Assembly (NCBI GenBank): GCA_900143615.1 | Contig: FREU01000002.1 | Span: forward strand, 600,663-664,662 | Direction of reading: 5' to 3' | Length of the DNA stretch: 64,000 nucleotides | Origin: Rhodobacteraceae bacterium Alg231-30 | GTDB taxonomy: Bacteria > Pseudomonadota > Alphaproteobacteria > Rhodobacterales > Rhodobacteraceae | Part shown: in pieces, positions 45,901 through 55,102 of the stretch | Layout of the letters: each line of letters opens with the position of its first letter | Numbering within the stretch: position 1 is the stretch's first letter | Made by a program: the position numbers and the translations under genes | Notes under the pieces: generated by a model | What the model was told of the DNA's origin: nothing | Databases searched by the model: none | The model's input: only the letters and a program-made list of their open reading frames with translations

Positions 45901-48900
45901 CGCAATGGCGATGCCTTTGGTCGAGATGGCGAGGATGGATTTTTTCTGGCGCCGGAACGCGGGCGCGATGGGTATGACGCGTTGCTTCGAGACCTGATGG
46001 CGCAAGGGCGTGTGCCGGACCGGATTGTGCATTTGTGGTTGTTGACCGAAGATGAGCAGCACCGCCCCGGATCAAGCTTTTTTCACCGCAATCAGGAACA
46101 GGGATTGATGAGCCTGTTCTTATTGGCGCAGGCAATTGCCGAGGAAAACCTGCCCACGCCGCTGCATATTACAACGATCAGTTCGGGCAGTGTTCAAGTG
46201 CGCCGCGAAGCCTTGTCCTATCCAGAGAAATCCACCGTTTTGGGCGCGGTTCAAGTGATCCCGCGCGAGTTAGCCGGCGTCAGTTGTGCGCTGTTGGATG
46301 TCGAGGCACCAGCGCGCAAAACCCATGGGATATTGGCGGCGCGCCTGCTGGAAGACCTAATGGCCCCACCGCGTAATCTGGTGGGGGCTTTGCGCGGCGA
46401 GAAACGGTTTGAGCGAGTTTATCGCAAGCTTGATGTTCAGGCCGAGGCGTTTGACGTCTGGCGCAAAGGCGGCACCTATTTAATCACAGGCGGCTTTGGC
46501 GGCATCGGGTTGACGCTTGCGGAACGAATGGTGCGGGAGGCTGGCGCCAACGTGGTGCTGGTGTCGCGCGAAGAGTTGCCTGATGCCACAATGTGGGACA
46601 GCTATCTGCGCGGGCTTGCCCCCCAAGACCGCCTTGCGCGCCGCATTCGGGCTGTGCAGCGGCTGCAAAGCCTTGGTGGACAGGTTCTGACCGTGGTTGC
46701 AGATGTGTGCAACGTCGATGAGATGCAAGCCGCAGTAGAGGCAGCCCAGCACAGATTTGGTGAGATTTCCGGTGTGATCCATGCGGCAGGCGTGATTGAT
46801 GACGGGCCGTTGCTCTCCAAGACCTCTGCCGGAATTGATGACGTGCTGGCCCCCAAGCTGCACGGCACACAGGTTTTAGAGCGCTTGTTTCCGGATGGAA
46901 CCTTGGATTGGTTGGTGCTGTTTGCCTCGTCCTCTACCGCCACGGCCCCTGCGGGTCAGATCGATTATGTTGCGGCCAATGCGTATCTGAATGCCTATGC
47001 GCAATCGCGTGCGGGAGACAAAACCCGTGTGCGGGCGATCAACTGGGGGCTCTGGGCCGAGGTTGGCATGGCCGCCGAAGCAGTCGCCGCGCGGCAGGGG
47101 ATCACACCCGAGAGCACCCAAAACAGCATCGAGGCGCCGCTGCTTGAGCGCACGGGCTTTGACGCAAACGGACATCGTATATTTGAAGCCACTCTAGACA
47201 CGTCACAGTGGATTCTGGACCAGCACCGCACCGCACAAGGTCAGGCTATATTGCCCGGCACAGGCTATATCGAACTGGCCGCCGAGGCGCTAGCGGCACA
47301 GGGCGAACCGGCAACATTTGAAATCAATGACCTCCTGTTCTTGCGTCCATTGCAGGTTGCAGATGGCGCGTCATGTGAGGTGCGCGTTCGGTTGATCCGC
47401 AATGACGCGGGCTATCACTTTGACGTTTTGAGCAAGTGCCTGCTTGAAGGGCGCAGCGGGTGGCAAACCCACGCTGAGGCGCAGTTGGTGATCACGCCCA
47501 CTCCGCGCTCGGATGCGGCGGAAGACACTCTCGACCTAGGTCCGATTTGGGCGCGGTGCCCCAACCAACAGATGGCAGATGGCACCGCATTGGTCGCGCC
47601 GCAAGAGGCCCATATGACGTTCGGGTCCCGTTGGAAAGTGTTGCGCAAAACGGCGCTTGGAGACGCAGAAGGGATCGCACAGCTGTCGCTTGCGCCGCAT
47701 TTTGCGCAAGACAATTGCCCCCTCCCGCCAGGCCTCATGGATATCGCCACCGGCTGGGCGATGAATTTGATCCCCGGCTATGGTCAAGACCACCTTTGGG
47801 TGCCCGTGGGCTATGGCCGTTTGCAGGTTATACGCCCCTTGCCCCTCGATGTGGTGAGCCATGTCCGGCTGACGGAAGGCGACAGCGCACAGGGCAGTGC
47901 GCGCTTTGACGTGACGCTGTGCGCGCCAGATGGCACGGTTTGTTTGCGCGTCACGGATTTATCCATCCGGCAGGTCGACAGTTCAGCCTTTACCAAGCCG
48001 ACACCGCTGCGCAGCTCTGAAGTGATCTTTGAGCAAAATGCCGAGACACCCCAACCGCTCTCTGCGGCAGAAGAACGTCTGGCGCACAATCTCACGCAGG
48101 GTATTCCACCTCTGGAAGGTGCTGTACTCTTTGAAACGGCGCTGCGGGGGCCTCAAAGCCAACTTGTGGTCTCCTCGCTTGATTTAGCTAAGTTAATAGA
48201 ACAGACAGCCGCCCCTTTTGTATCCAAAACAGACGGTCAAACGTTTGAGCGACCCGAATTGGACACCGACTTTGTCGAACCCAGCACCGACATCGAACGT
48301 ATGTTGGCGGGGTTCTGGCAAGACCTTTTAGGTGTCGAGTCCGTAGGCATTCACGACAGTTTCTTCGATCTTGGGGGCCACAGCCTGATCGCGGTGCGCC
48401 TGTTTGCGATGGTCAAAAAAGCCTGGCGCATTGAGTTTCCGATTTCGGTGCTGTTTGAAGCTCCAACCATTGAGACCTGCGCGGCGATGATTGCGCAACA
48501 GCTGGGGCCGGACGCCCAAGAGGAGGACGAGGGTGTCACACCGTCAGGTGGGGTGCCAGAGGAGGCCTCTGCTACCCCGCGCCGCTTTACCCACCTCGTC
48601 CCGATGCACAGCGCAGAAAGTGGCAAACGCCAGCCGTTTTTTCTTGTTGCTGGCATGTTTGGAAATGTTTTGAACCTGCGCCATCTGGCACATCTGATTG
48701 GCGCGGATCGCCCGTTTTACGGCCTTCAGGCGCGTGGTTTGTTTGGCGATGAGCACCCGCATGACGATCTGGTTGACGCCGCGCGCGACTATATTGCTGA
48801 AATGCGCCAAGTGCAGCCACATGGGCCTTATCTTTTGGGCGGGTTTTCCGGCGGCGGCATTACCGCCTTTGAAATTGCCCGCCAGCTTGAGGAGGCTGGT

Positions 48901-49440
48901 GAGGAGATCGCGCTGGTGGCGATGCTGGATACGCCGCTTCCGCAACGCCGCCCGCTCAGCCGCAGCGATCGCGCGAAGATTCAACTGCAGGAATTGCGCG
49001 CCAAGGGGGTCACTTATCCCCTCATCTGGGCAAGAAACCGACTTCAATGGGAGCTGTCCAAACGCCGCGCGCCTGAAGAAACAGACACAGATACCCAAGG
49101 CCAACAGTTCCACGATGCCGAGATCGAGAGCGCGTTTCTGGGCGCGATCGCAGCGTATCAGATGCACAGTTGGAGCGGAAATCTTGTGCTGTTCCGCCCG
49201 CCGTTGGCGGGTAAATGGGACATGGGCGATGGCCGCATGGTCGATGCGGATCGTGCCTATGTGTTTGAGGACAATGATTGGGCGCAATGGGTGCCAAATG
49301 TACGTGTCTTCGAGGTGCCCGGCGATCACGACAGTATGGTGTTGGAACCCAATGTGCGGGTTTTGGCGACGCGCCTGAAAAAGATCATCTCCGAGGCCGA
49401 AGCGTCGATGGCGAAACCCTCACGGAGGGCTGCGGAATGA
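43000..49440 (+). CDS. type I polyketide synthase, KS-AT-KR-DH-ACP-TE
   Basis: 2146-aa single-module PKS. Ketosynthase about 12-440 with the full Cys-His-His triad (Cys185 in TACSTSL, His321 in ECHGTGT, His361 in NIGHLDT). Acyltransferase about 545-850, Ser634 in GHSMGE; the substrate motif reads IAAHS, neither clear malonyl HAFH nor methylmalonyl YASH. Ketoreductase with GGFGGIG near 1164-1170, Ser1310-1312 and Tyr1323, and an IDD motif suggesting a B-type KR. Dehydratase with His1409 (HRTAQGQAILP) and Asp1581. ACP with Ser1795 in LGGHSL. Thioesterase with Ser1950 in GGFSGGG and His2110. The KR-before-DH order is unusual; no ER is seen. The start is GTG, and the stop overlaps the next gene. 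It may extend the NRPS product. Confidence 0.93.
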   Translation: MTDDANRNVSETDIAIVGMAAHLPGAPGIAHYWENLRDGIESITRLSEDDLAANGESSARMRHRNYVPAAAMLDGFAEFDADFFGLSPKEAAIMDPQHRQFLEVSWEALENAGHMPEDFGGPIGVFAGCGMGSYFYFNICSNRDLVDGTGMFLLRHTGNDKDFLSTRLSHILDLKGPSLGLQTACSTSLVAVHYAAQAILNGECDMALAGGVTIELPHGRGYVFEDGEILSPDGHCHAFDHRAQGTVFGSGAGVVVLRRLSDAIADGDHIWAVIKGSAVNNDGSAKAGYLAPSVDGQAAAVADALAIADVSADTVDYVECHGTGTYLGDPIEVAALTEAFRETTEETGFCRIGSVKTNIGHLDTAAGAASLIKASMALHHQQMPPSLGYEAPNPAIDFDNSPFSVNDQLQDWHSTKGPRRAGVNSLGVGGTNAHVVLQEAPERAAAKSNDWPFQLLVVSGRSTKALDANAANLAAHLRAHPEQPLADVAHTLLNGRRGFEKRRVLVAETHEEAASLLESANPRRVFTHAAETENPEVVFMFPGGGAQYVGMGRDLYETEPVFAQWMDRGFDLLAAKGGAELRALWLAEGDDLQAAEQKLRTPSLQLPLIMMVEMALAQLWISWGVKPAALVGHSMGENTAAALAGVMSFEDCLGLVQLRGQLFDTVPAGGMLSVPLTLAEVTPHLSDDLDIASLNAPSLTVISGPDAALEALAEKLATQDVDTQRVPINIAAHSRMLEPILAQFRAYLTSINLNAPTLPIISNRSGATLLAEQATDPEYWVQHLRNTVLFADDITTLAQQSGRIFLEVGPGKALSSLVKMHGGVKPDKVLSSLRHPEDAIEDDAYFLMVLGQLWACGAEVDFDQYWGDAPRQRVVLPSYAFQRAHYFIEPGKDQIDAPDDMLMRLEDTADWTYAPAWKPALAECEIDIDTELGSAAKHRWLIFLDTGGTGAVLTKRLRDAGQDVVTVRNGDAFGRDGEDGFFLAPERGRDGYDALLRDLMAQGRVPDRIVHLWLLTEDEQHRPGSSFFHRNQEQGLMSLFLLAQAIAEENLPTPLHITTISSGSVQVRREALSYPEKSTVLGAVQVIPRELAGVSCALLDVEAPARKTHGILAARLLEDLMAPPRNLVGALRGEKRFERVYRKLDVQAEAFDVWRKGGTYLITGGFGGIGLTLAERMVREAGANVVLVSREELPDATMWDSYLRGLAPQDRLARRIRAVQRLQSLGGQVLTVVADVCNVDEMQAAVEAAQHRFGEISGVIHAAGVIDDGPLLSKTSAGIDDVLAPKLHGTQVLERLFPDGTLDWLVLFASSSTATAPAGQIDYVAANAYLNAYAQSRAGDKTRVRAINWGLWAEVGMAAEAVAARQGITPESTQNSIEAPLLERTGFDANGHRIFEATLDTSQWILDQHRTAQGQAILPGTGYIELAAEALAAQGEPATFEINDLLFLRPLQVADGASCEVRVRLIRNDAGYHFDVLSKCLLEGRSGWQTHAEAQLVITPTPRSDAAEDTLDLGPIWARCPNQQMADGTALVAPQEAHMTFGSRWKVLRKTALGDAEGIAQLSLAPHFAQDNCPLPPGLMDIATGWAMNLIPGYGQDHLWVPVGYGRLQVIRPLPLDVVSHVRLTEGDSAQGSARFDVTLCAPDGTVCLRVTDLSIRQVDSSAFTKPTPLRSSEVIFEQNAETPQPLSAAEERLAHNLTQGIPPLEGAVLFETALRGPQSQLVVSSLDLAKLIEQTAAPFVSKTDGQTFERPELDTDFVEPSTDIERMLAGFWQDLLGVESVGIHDSFFDLGGHSLIAVRLFAMVKKAWRIEFPISVLFEAPTIETCAAMIAQQLGPDAQEEDEGVTPSGGVPEEASATPRRFTHLVPMHSAESGKRQPFFLVAGMFGNVLNLRHLAHLIGADRPFYGLQARGLFGDEHPHDDLVDAARDYIAEMRQVQPHGPYLLGGFSGGGITAFEIARQLEEAGEEIALVAMLDTPLPQRRPLSRSDRAKIQLQELRAKGVTYPLIWARNRLQWELSKRRAPEETDTDTQGQQFHDAEIESAFLGAIAAYQMHSWSGNLVLFRPPLAGKWDMGDGRMVDADRAYVFEDNDWAQWVPNVRVFEVPGDHDSMVLEPNVRVLATRLKKIISEAEASMAKPSRRAAE

Positions 49441-50450
49441 CGTTATCTGATGCTTCTGTTCTCACCGTCATACTAAACTGGCGCACGCCAGAGATGACGT
49501 TGCGCTCCGCCAAATCCGCCATTCGCGAGATGGTCGACATCCGTGGAAAGATCATCATTGTCGACAATGACAGCGGTGATGGCAGCTTTGAAACCATGTC
49601 CTCCGCCATTGCCGATGCGGCTTGGGCACAAGACCGCATTACAGTTGTGCAATCAGGTCACAATGGTGGCTTTGGCGCTGGCAATAATTTTGGCATTCTG
49701 CACGCGGGATCGGAAAACTACGATTTCATCTATGTGCTTAATTCAGACGCTTTTCCCGATCCCGACAGCATTGTGCGGCTGCGCGATCACATGTCGCAAA
49801 ACCCCAAAGTAGGCATCAGCGGCAGCTATATTCACGGCGAAGACGGCGCGGCGCATTTGACCGCCTTTCGCTTCCCCTCAATCTGGGGAGAGCTGGAAGG
49901 GGCCGCGCGCGTTGGCGCAGTCAGTCGCATATTGGAAAAGCACATCGTGCCCTTGCCCATTCCGCCCGTCACCACGCAAGTGGACTGGTTGTCGGGTGCC
50001 TCGATCATGTTTCGGCGCGACATGCTTGAGCAGATCGGCCTGTTTGATGAAACCTTCTTTTTATATTTTGAAGAAACCGATCTCTGCCTGCGTGCGGCCC
50101 GCGCGGGCTGGCAATGTGATTACGTGCGCGCCAGTGAAGTGACCCATATCGGTTCTGTGTCCACGGGTATGAAAACATGGGAGCGCATGCCGACCTATTG
50201 GTTTGACAGCCGCCTGTATTTCTTTCGCCGCAACCACGGCGGCCTCTATACGTTTTGCGCCACCTTGATGCATGTCCTTGGTGTATTGCTGTGCAAATTA
50301 CGCCGCACAATTGCGCGCAAACCCTCATTGGATCCTGATGGTTTTCTTTGGGATCTTATCAAACATTATTTCAAAACCGCATTCACCCGGACACCGCGCG
50401 AACGCTCCGACATTCCCCGTATAAAGCCGCGCAAGGAGGCCATCTCATGA
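49437..50450 (+). CDS. glycosyltransferase family 2, rhamnosyltransferase-like
   Basis: 337-aa GT-A enzyme. VILNWRTPEMTLRSAKSA at the N-terminus, IIIVDNDSGDGS, GHNGGFGAGNNFGI, YVLNSDAFPD (metal motif) and DWLSGASIMFRRDMLEQIGL followed by FEETDLCLRAARAGW are the signatures of WbbL/rhamnosyltransferase-like GT2. A C-terminal hydrophobic segment may associate with the membrane. It sits between the PKS and NRPS genes with ATGA junctions at both ends, so it is made with them and may glycosylate their product. GGAGGG ribosome site. The donor sugar cannot be read. Confidence 0.9.
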   Translation: MTLSDASVLTVILNWRTPEMTLRSAKSAIREMVDIRGKIIIVDNDSGDGSFETMSSAIADAAWAQDRITVVQSGHNGGFGAGNNFGILHAGSENYDFIYVLNSDAFPDPDSIVRLRDHMSQNPKVGISGSYIHGEDGAAHLTAFRFPSIWGELEGAARVGAVSRILEKHIVPLPIPPVTTQVDWLSGASIMFRRDMLEQIGLFDETFFLYFEETDLCLRAARAGWQCDYVRASEVTHIGSVSTGMKTWERMPTYWFDSRLYFFRRNHGGLYTFCATLMHVLGVLLCKLRRTIARKPSLDPDGFLWDLIKHYFKTAFTRTPRERSDIPRIKPRKEAIS

Positions 50451-53400
50451 GCCTTGATACCAGCCCCACCCAATCTATGACGGCGGTCATGATCGGCAAT
50501 GAAAGTCTGCTCATCCAATGTGCCACGCTCTGGCAGGAGGCTGGCCACCAGATCAGCGCCATCGTCACGCGCATGCCTGAAATTGTGGTCTGGGCGCAAA
50601 GTCTGGGGCTACCAGTGGTCTCGGCGGATGAACGTTTGGCGGAGGCTTTGGCGGAGCATCGGTTTGATTGGCTGCTGAGTGTTGCCAATCTGGACATGCT
50701 GGCGACACCTGTTTTGGACATGCCTCTCAAAGGCGCGGTCAATTTTCACGACGGACCTTTGCCGCATTATGCGGGCCTAAATGCGCCTGTCTGGGCACGA
50801 TTGGCACAAGAGGCACGCCACGGCATCAGCTGGCACACAATGCAAGCGCGCGCTGACACCGGCGAGGTTCTGGTGCAACGCATGTTTGATATCCGTCAAA
50901 CCGACACGGCGCTCACGCTCAACACCAGATGCTATGCCGCCGCAATCGAGAGCTTTCCAGACGTGATCCGTGCGCTTCAACAGGGTGCCAAAGGTCAGGC
51001 GCAGGACATGAGTGCGCGTAGCTATTATGGCCGCGATCACCTGCCGGATGCGGCTGGCAGGATTGATTTTCATCGCGACGCCCAAGAGGTTGTCGCATTG
51101 GTGCGCGCGCTCGATCACGGCGATTATCACAACCCTGTCACAAGCCCCAAACTGGTCGCCGCAGGCAAGATTATCTTGGTCAAAACCGCCGAGTTGGCCG
51201 AAAGCGCGGGACAGGGCGAACCCGGTGCTGTGTTGGCAGTTGCAGAGGATCGATTGACCGTGGCCTGTGGGCGTGGCGCGGTGGTGCTCTCAAACCTAAG
51301 TGACAGCAACGGCGACCCTCTCGCATCCGGACAGCTTGTTGCAGCAGGAGCGCGTTTGCCGGTAGCGGCCCCGCAAGCTGCAGCGCGTTTGAAGGATGTC
51401 ATGGCATCGGCGGCGCGGCATGAGAGTTTTTGGCGCAAACGACTGAAAGGGTTTCATGCGGCATCCCTGCCATTGATCGCGGCCTCAGGAGATTTGCCGG
51501 ACGTTCGCAGCATGCAAATTGAGCTGTCCGGTGCCGACCCGCTTGGCGTCATTGCGCTTTGGGCTTTGCGCTCAGGAGCACCAGAGAGTTGCGACATCGC
51601 CTTTCGCGGCGCTGATCAACCACATGCGGCCGGATTTCTCAGCGATTGGGTGCCCCTGCGCATCACGTCAGATGTCCTGCAAGGCACGGTCAAGCAAGCC
51701 TTGACCGAGTTACAAGCCGAGCAAGCCAGTTGTCAGCGCCATGGGAGTTTTGCCGCCGATCTGATTGCCCGCGATCCAGCGCTGTCAAAACTGGATATGC
51801 CGGACGTTGCAATTTCACTTGATGCTGAGCTTGGTCCACTGAACGGGGCCGCGTTGAGTTTTGTCGTATCTGAGAACGGCACGACGTTGCACTATGATAC
51901 GGCCCGCGTGCCCCCCGATCATGCCGAGAGGCTGGTCGCGCGGCTGACTCTGTTGGCACAATCGATAGAGGCGGATGCCGCCGTCAAGGACCTGCCGTTT
52001 TTGCCGGAAGCCGAACGTCGCCAAATGCTGGTTGATTGGAACGCGACCGAGACCGCGTTTAACCCCGACGCGACGCTGGTCACCCAGTTTGAAGCCCAAG
52101 TGGGTCAAACCCCCGATGCAACCGCCCTGGTTTTTGAACACGATCTGCTGAGCTATGCCGAGCTGAACGCGCGCGCCAATCGTGCGGCGCATGTATTGCG
52201 TACCATGGGGGTGACGCGCGGATCACTGGTAGGTCTGTATTCAAAGCGCTCGCCCGATCTTGTGGTGGCGGCATTGGCGATCCTGAAAGCTGGCGGGGCC
52301 TATGTGCCGCTGGATCCGGCCTATCCGGCGGACCGCATCGCGCATTACATTGCAGATTCAGGCTGTGAGGTCATCATCACCCAAGCTACGTTGAGCGCCG
52401 AGCTGCCCGCCCATCAGGCGCAAGTTCTGGAATTGGATGCAGACGTGCGTTTGAATGATGCCAAGGACACAAATCCAGATCGCGTAAACGACGGTAGTGA
52501 TCTGGCCTATCTGATTTACACTTCCGGCTCTACCGGCACGCCCAAAGGCGTGATGGTCGAGCATGGCAATGTTGCCAACTTCTTTGCCGGGATGGACGCA
52601 CGTATCCCGCATCAGGTCGGTGACAGCTGGCTAGCGGTGACATCGTTGAGCTTCGATATCTCGGTGCTCGAATTGTTCTGGACGCTGTCGCGTGGCTTTA
52701 AGTTGGTTTTGTCTGGCGATGAGACCAGCACGCAAATCTCAAACGGGCGCTTGCCCGCCAGTTCAGGCGGCATGGAGTTCTCGATCTACTATTGGGGAAA
52801 TGACGACGGCCAAGGGCGGCAGAAATACGATTTGCTGCTGGAAGGCGCCAAGTTTGCCGATGCGCACGGGTTTTGTGCGGTCTGGACGCCAGAGCGGCAT
52901 TTCCATGCCTTTGGTGGTCCCTACCCGAACCCCTCGGTGACAGGCGCCGCAGTGGCGGCGGTGACCAAACAAATTGGTGTGCGGGCCGGATCCTGTGTCG
53001 CGCCATTGCACCATACCGCCCGCATTGCCGAAGAATGGTCGGTGATCGACAACCTCACCAATGGCCGCGCCGGATTGGCGATTGCAAGTGGATGGCAGCC
53101 GGATGATTTCGTGCTGCGCCCAGAGAACACCCCCCCAGCCAACAAGCCGGCGATGTTCGAACAAATGGCTGAACTGCGCAAGTTGTGGCGCGGAGAAGAA
53201 GTTGCCTTTCCCAAGAAGGACGGCGCGCTGCATCCGGTGATTACGCAGCCCCGCCCGGTTTCCAAGGAACTGCCCTTGTGGGTGACCACGGCGGGCAACC
53301 CCGAAACATGGAAAGAGGCGGGGCGGCATGGATGTCATGTTCTGACGCATCTTTTGGGTCAGAGTGTAGACGAAGTGGGCACCAAGATTGCGCTGTATCA

Positions 53401-55102
53401 CGATGCTTTGCGTGAGGCGGGGCATGATCCAGACGATTTCACCGTAACTTTGATGTTGCACAGTTTTCTAGCTGAAGACCGTGACACGGCGCGCGAAATA
53501 GCGCGGGAGCCGATGAAAGACTATCTGCGTTCGGCGGCGGGCCTGATCAAGCAATATGCCTGGGCCTTTCCGGCGTTTAAGAAACCCGAAGGCGTCGACA
53601 ATGCCTTTCAGCTGGATTTGGGCATACTCTCAGAAGACGAACTGGAAGAGATCCTCGATTTTGCCTTTCTGCGGTATTTTGAAGAAAGCGGGTTGTTTGG
53701 CACCATTGAGGATGCGTTGGATCGTGTTGAACAGGTCAAACGCATTGGCGTGACGGAAATTGCCTGTCTTATCGATTATGGCATCGATAGTGCCACCGTC
53801 TTGCAAGGGTTACGTCCGCTTGCAGAGGTCTTGCGCCTAGCCAATGAAGGCGGCGAGTTGGACCCCGAGGATGTGTCCATTGCCGCGCAAATGCTGCGCC
53901 ACAACGTCACCCACATGCAATGCACACCGTCTATGGCGCGCATGATTGCGATGAATGACGAGGCGCGGTTTGCGCTGAGCGGCGTGCGACAGATGATGAT
54001 TGGGGGCGAAGCGCTGCCCGGTGCATTGGTGGCCGATCTCAATGGAGCAACGCAGGCCCATATCGAAAATATGTACGGGCCGACCGAAACGACCATTTGG
54101 TCGACAACGGCCCCGACGGTGGCAGGCGACGGTGTTGCCTCGATCGGGCGTCCGATTGCCAACACTCAGGTTTATGTCGTGGACGAAAACGATGCGCCAT
54201 TGCCAATTGGTGTGGCAGGCGAGTTGCTGATTGGCGGGGCTGGTGTGACGCGCGGCTACTGGCAACGCGAGGCGTTGAGCCAAGAGCGCTTTATCGACAA
54301 TCCGTTTGGCGCGGGGCAGCTCTATCGCACCGGCGATCTGGTGCGGTGGCGCATGGACGGAACGCTCGATTTCCTTGGACGGGTCGATCATCAGGTCAAA
54401 TTGCGCGGCTATCGCATCGAGTTGGGCGAGATTGAAACGCGGCTGGAAGAGTTGGCCGGAATTGATCAGGCGGTTGTCATGGCGCGTGAAGACAGCCCTG
54501 GTGACGTGCGTCTGGTGGCCTATGTGCGCGGCGCGGCGGTGCCTATCGATGTCGACATCCGCAAAGCTGTACGCGGCAGCCTACCCGACTTCATGCGCCC
54601 GCAGCATTATGTGACGCTACAGACATTTCCTTTGACGCCGAACAAAAAGGTGGATCGCAATGCGTTGCCCCCACCGGAGGCTGCGCGCAGTGTGACGGTG
54701 CCCAAAGCTGAGGTGTCACAGGATGCAGCGGTCGGGGGCGCGATGGATGGCGACATGGTGCAGTTGATCGCCGAAGTGTGGTCGCGTGTGCTGGGTGTTG
54801 CTCAGATCGCGGCAAGCGACAACTTCTTTGATCTGGGAGGTCATTCGCTGCTGGCGGTGCAAGCCCATCGGGAAATTCGCGACAAAAGCGGCGCTGCCAA
54901 ACTGTCGATTACAGACGTGTTTCGTTTCCCGACTCTGGGCGCGCTGGCGCGACGGGTCGAAGAGTTGCACGGCCGACCCCGCCCTGCTGACAGCCCTGTG
55001 CCCGCCAGTTCTGAAAAAGCCGCAGAACGTGCTGATAATCGCAGCGAAACAATGGCCAAACGGCGCGCAATGCGGGCGCGCAGACGCAGAGGGGCAGCCT
55101 AA
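50447..55102 (+). CDS. NRPS with formyltransferase and A domain split by a monooxygenase
   Basis: 1551 aa. Residues about 10-330: formyltransferase domain with Asn99, His101 (NFHDGPLPHYAG) and Asp137 (ADTGEV), the spacing of folate-dependent enzymes. About 330-570: condensation-like sequence without the HHxxxDG motif. Adenylation domain from about 580, with YTSGSTGTPKG at 691-701, then an inserted luciferase-like FMN monooxygenase of the MupA/Atu3671 type (about 776-1130; MEFSIYYWGN, WTPERHFHAFGG, GLAIASGWQ). The A domain then resumes (YGPTETTIW near 1210; TPNKKVDR). Carrier protein Ser1467 in LGGHSL. No thioesterase. The C-terminus is very basic (MRARRRRGAA). It should activate, oxidise and formylate one amino acid as a starter. 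The start overlaps the preceding stop (ATGA). Confidence 0.92.
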   Translation: MSLDTSPTQSMTAVMIGNESLLIQCATLWQEAGHQISAIVTRMPEIVVWAQSLGLPVVSADERLAEALAEHRFDWLLSVANLDMLATPVLDMPLKGAVNFHDGPLPHYAGLNAPVWARLAQEARHGISWHTMQARADTGEVLVQRMFDIRQTDTALTLNTRCYAAAIESFPDVIRALQQGAKGQAQDMSARSYYGRDHLPDAAGRIDFHRDAQEVVALVRALDHGDYHNPVTSPKLVAAGKIILVKTAELAESAGQGEPGAVLAVAEDRLTVACGRGAVVLSNLSDSNGDPLASGQLVAAGARLPVAAPQAAARLKDVMASAARHESFWRKRLKGFHAASLPLIAASGDLPDVRSMQIELSGADPLGVIALWALRSGAPESCDIAFRGADQPHAAGFLSDWVPLRITSDVLQGTVKQALTELQAEQASCQRHGSFAADLIARDPALSKLDMPDVAISLDAELGPLNGAALSFVVSENGTTLHYDTARVPPDHAERLVARLTLLAQSIEADAAVKDLPFLPEAERRQMLVDWNATETAFNPDATLVTQFEAQVGQTPDATALVFEHDLLSYAELNARANRAAHVLRTMGVTRGSLVGLYSKRSPDLVVAALAILKAGGAYVPLDPAYPADRIAHYIADSGCEVIITQATLSAELPAHQAQVLELDADVRLNDAKDTNPDRVNDGSDLAYLIYTSGSTGTPKGVMVEHGNVANFFAGMDARIPHQVGDSWLAVTSLSFDISVLELFWTLSRGFKLVLSGDETSTQISNGRLPASSGGMEFSIYYWGNDDGQGRQKYDLLLEGAKFADAHGFCAVWTPERHFHAFGGPYPNPSVTGAAVAAVTKQIGVRAGSCVAPLHHTARIAEEWSVIDNLTNGRAGLAIASGWQPDDFVLRPENTPPANKPAMFEQMAELRKLWRGEEVAFPKKDGALHPVITQPRPVSKELPLWVTTAGNPETWKEAGRHGCHVLTHLLGQSVDEVGTKIALYHDALREAGHDPDDFTVTLMLHSFLAEDRDTAREIAREPMKDYLRSAAGLIKQYAWAFPAFKKPEGVDNAFQLDLGILSEDELEEILDFAFLRYFEESGLFGTIEDALDRVEQVKRIGVTEIACLIDYGIDSATVLQGLRPLAEVLRLANEGGELDPEDVSIAAQMLRHNVTHMQCTPSMARMIAMNDEARFALSGVRQMMIGGEALPGALVADLNGATQAHIENMYGPTETTIWSTTAPTVAGDGVASIGRPIANTQVYVVDENDAPLPIGVAGELLIGGAGVTRGYWQREALSQERFIDNPFGAGQLYRTGDLVRWRMDGTLDFLGRVDHQVKLRGYRIELGEIETRLEELAGIDQAVVMAREDSPGDVRLVAYVRGAAVPIDVDIRKAVRGSLPDFMRPQHYVTLQTFPLTPNKKVDRNALPPPEAARSVTVPKAEVSQDAAVGGAMDGDMVQLIAEVWSRVLGVAQIAASDNFFDLGGHSLLAVQAHREIRDKSGAAKLSITDVFRFPTLGALARRVEELHGRPRPADSPVPASSEKAAERADNRSETMAKRRAMRARRRRGAA

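Noticed and set aside
45400..46062. 220-codon minus-strand frame inside the PKS gene
   Set aside because: Lies opposite the AT-KR linker of the PKS, no domain, no independent start signal.
50447..55102. Reading the NRPS-PKS as a siderophore system
   Set aside because: Atu3671-type proteins occur in siderophore clusters, but no TonB receptor, siderophore exporter, iron ABC transporter or Fur-box-like sequence was seen in this window; kept only as an alternative.
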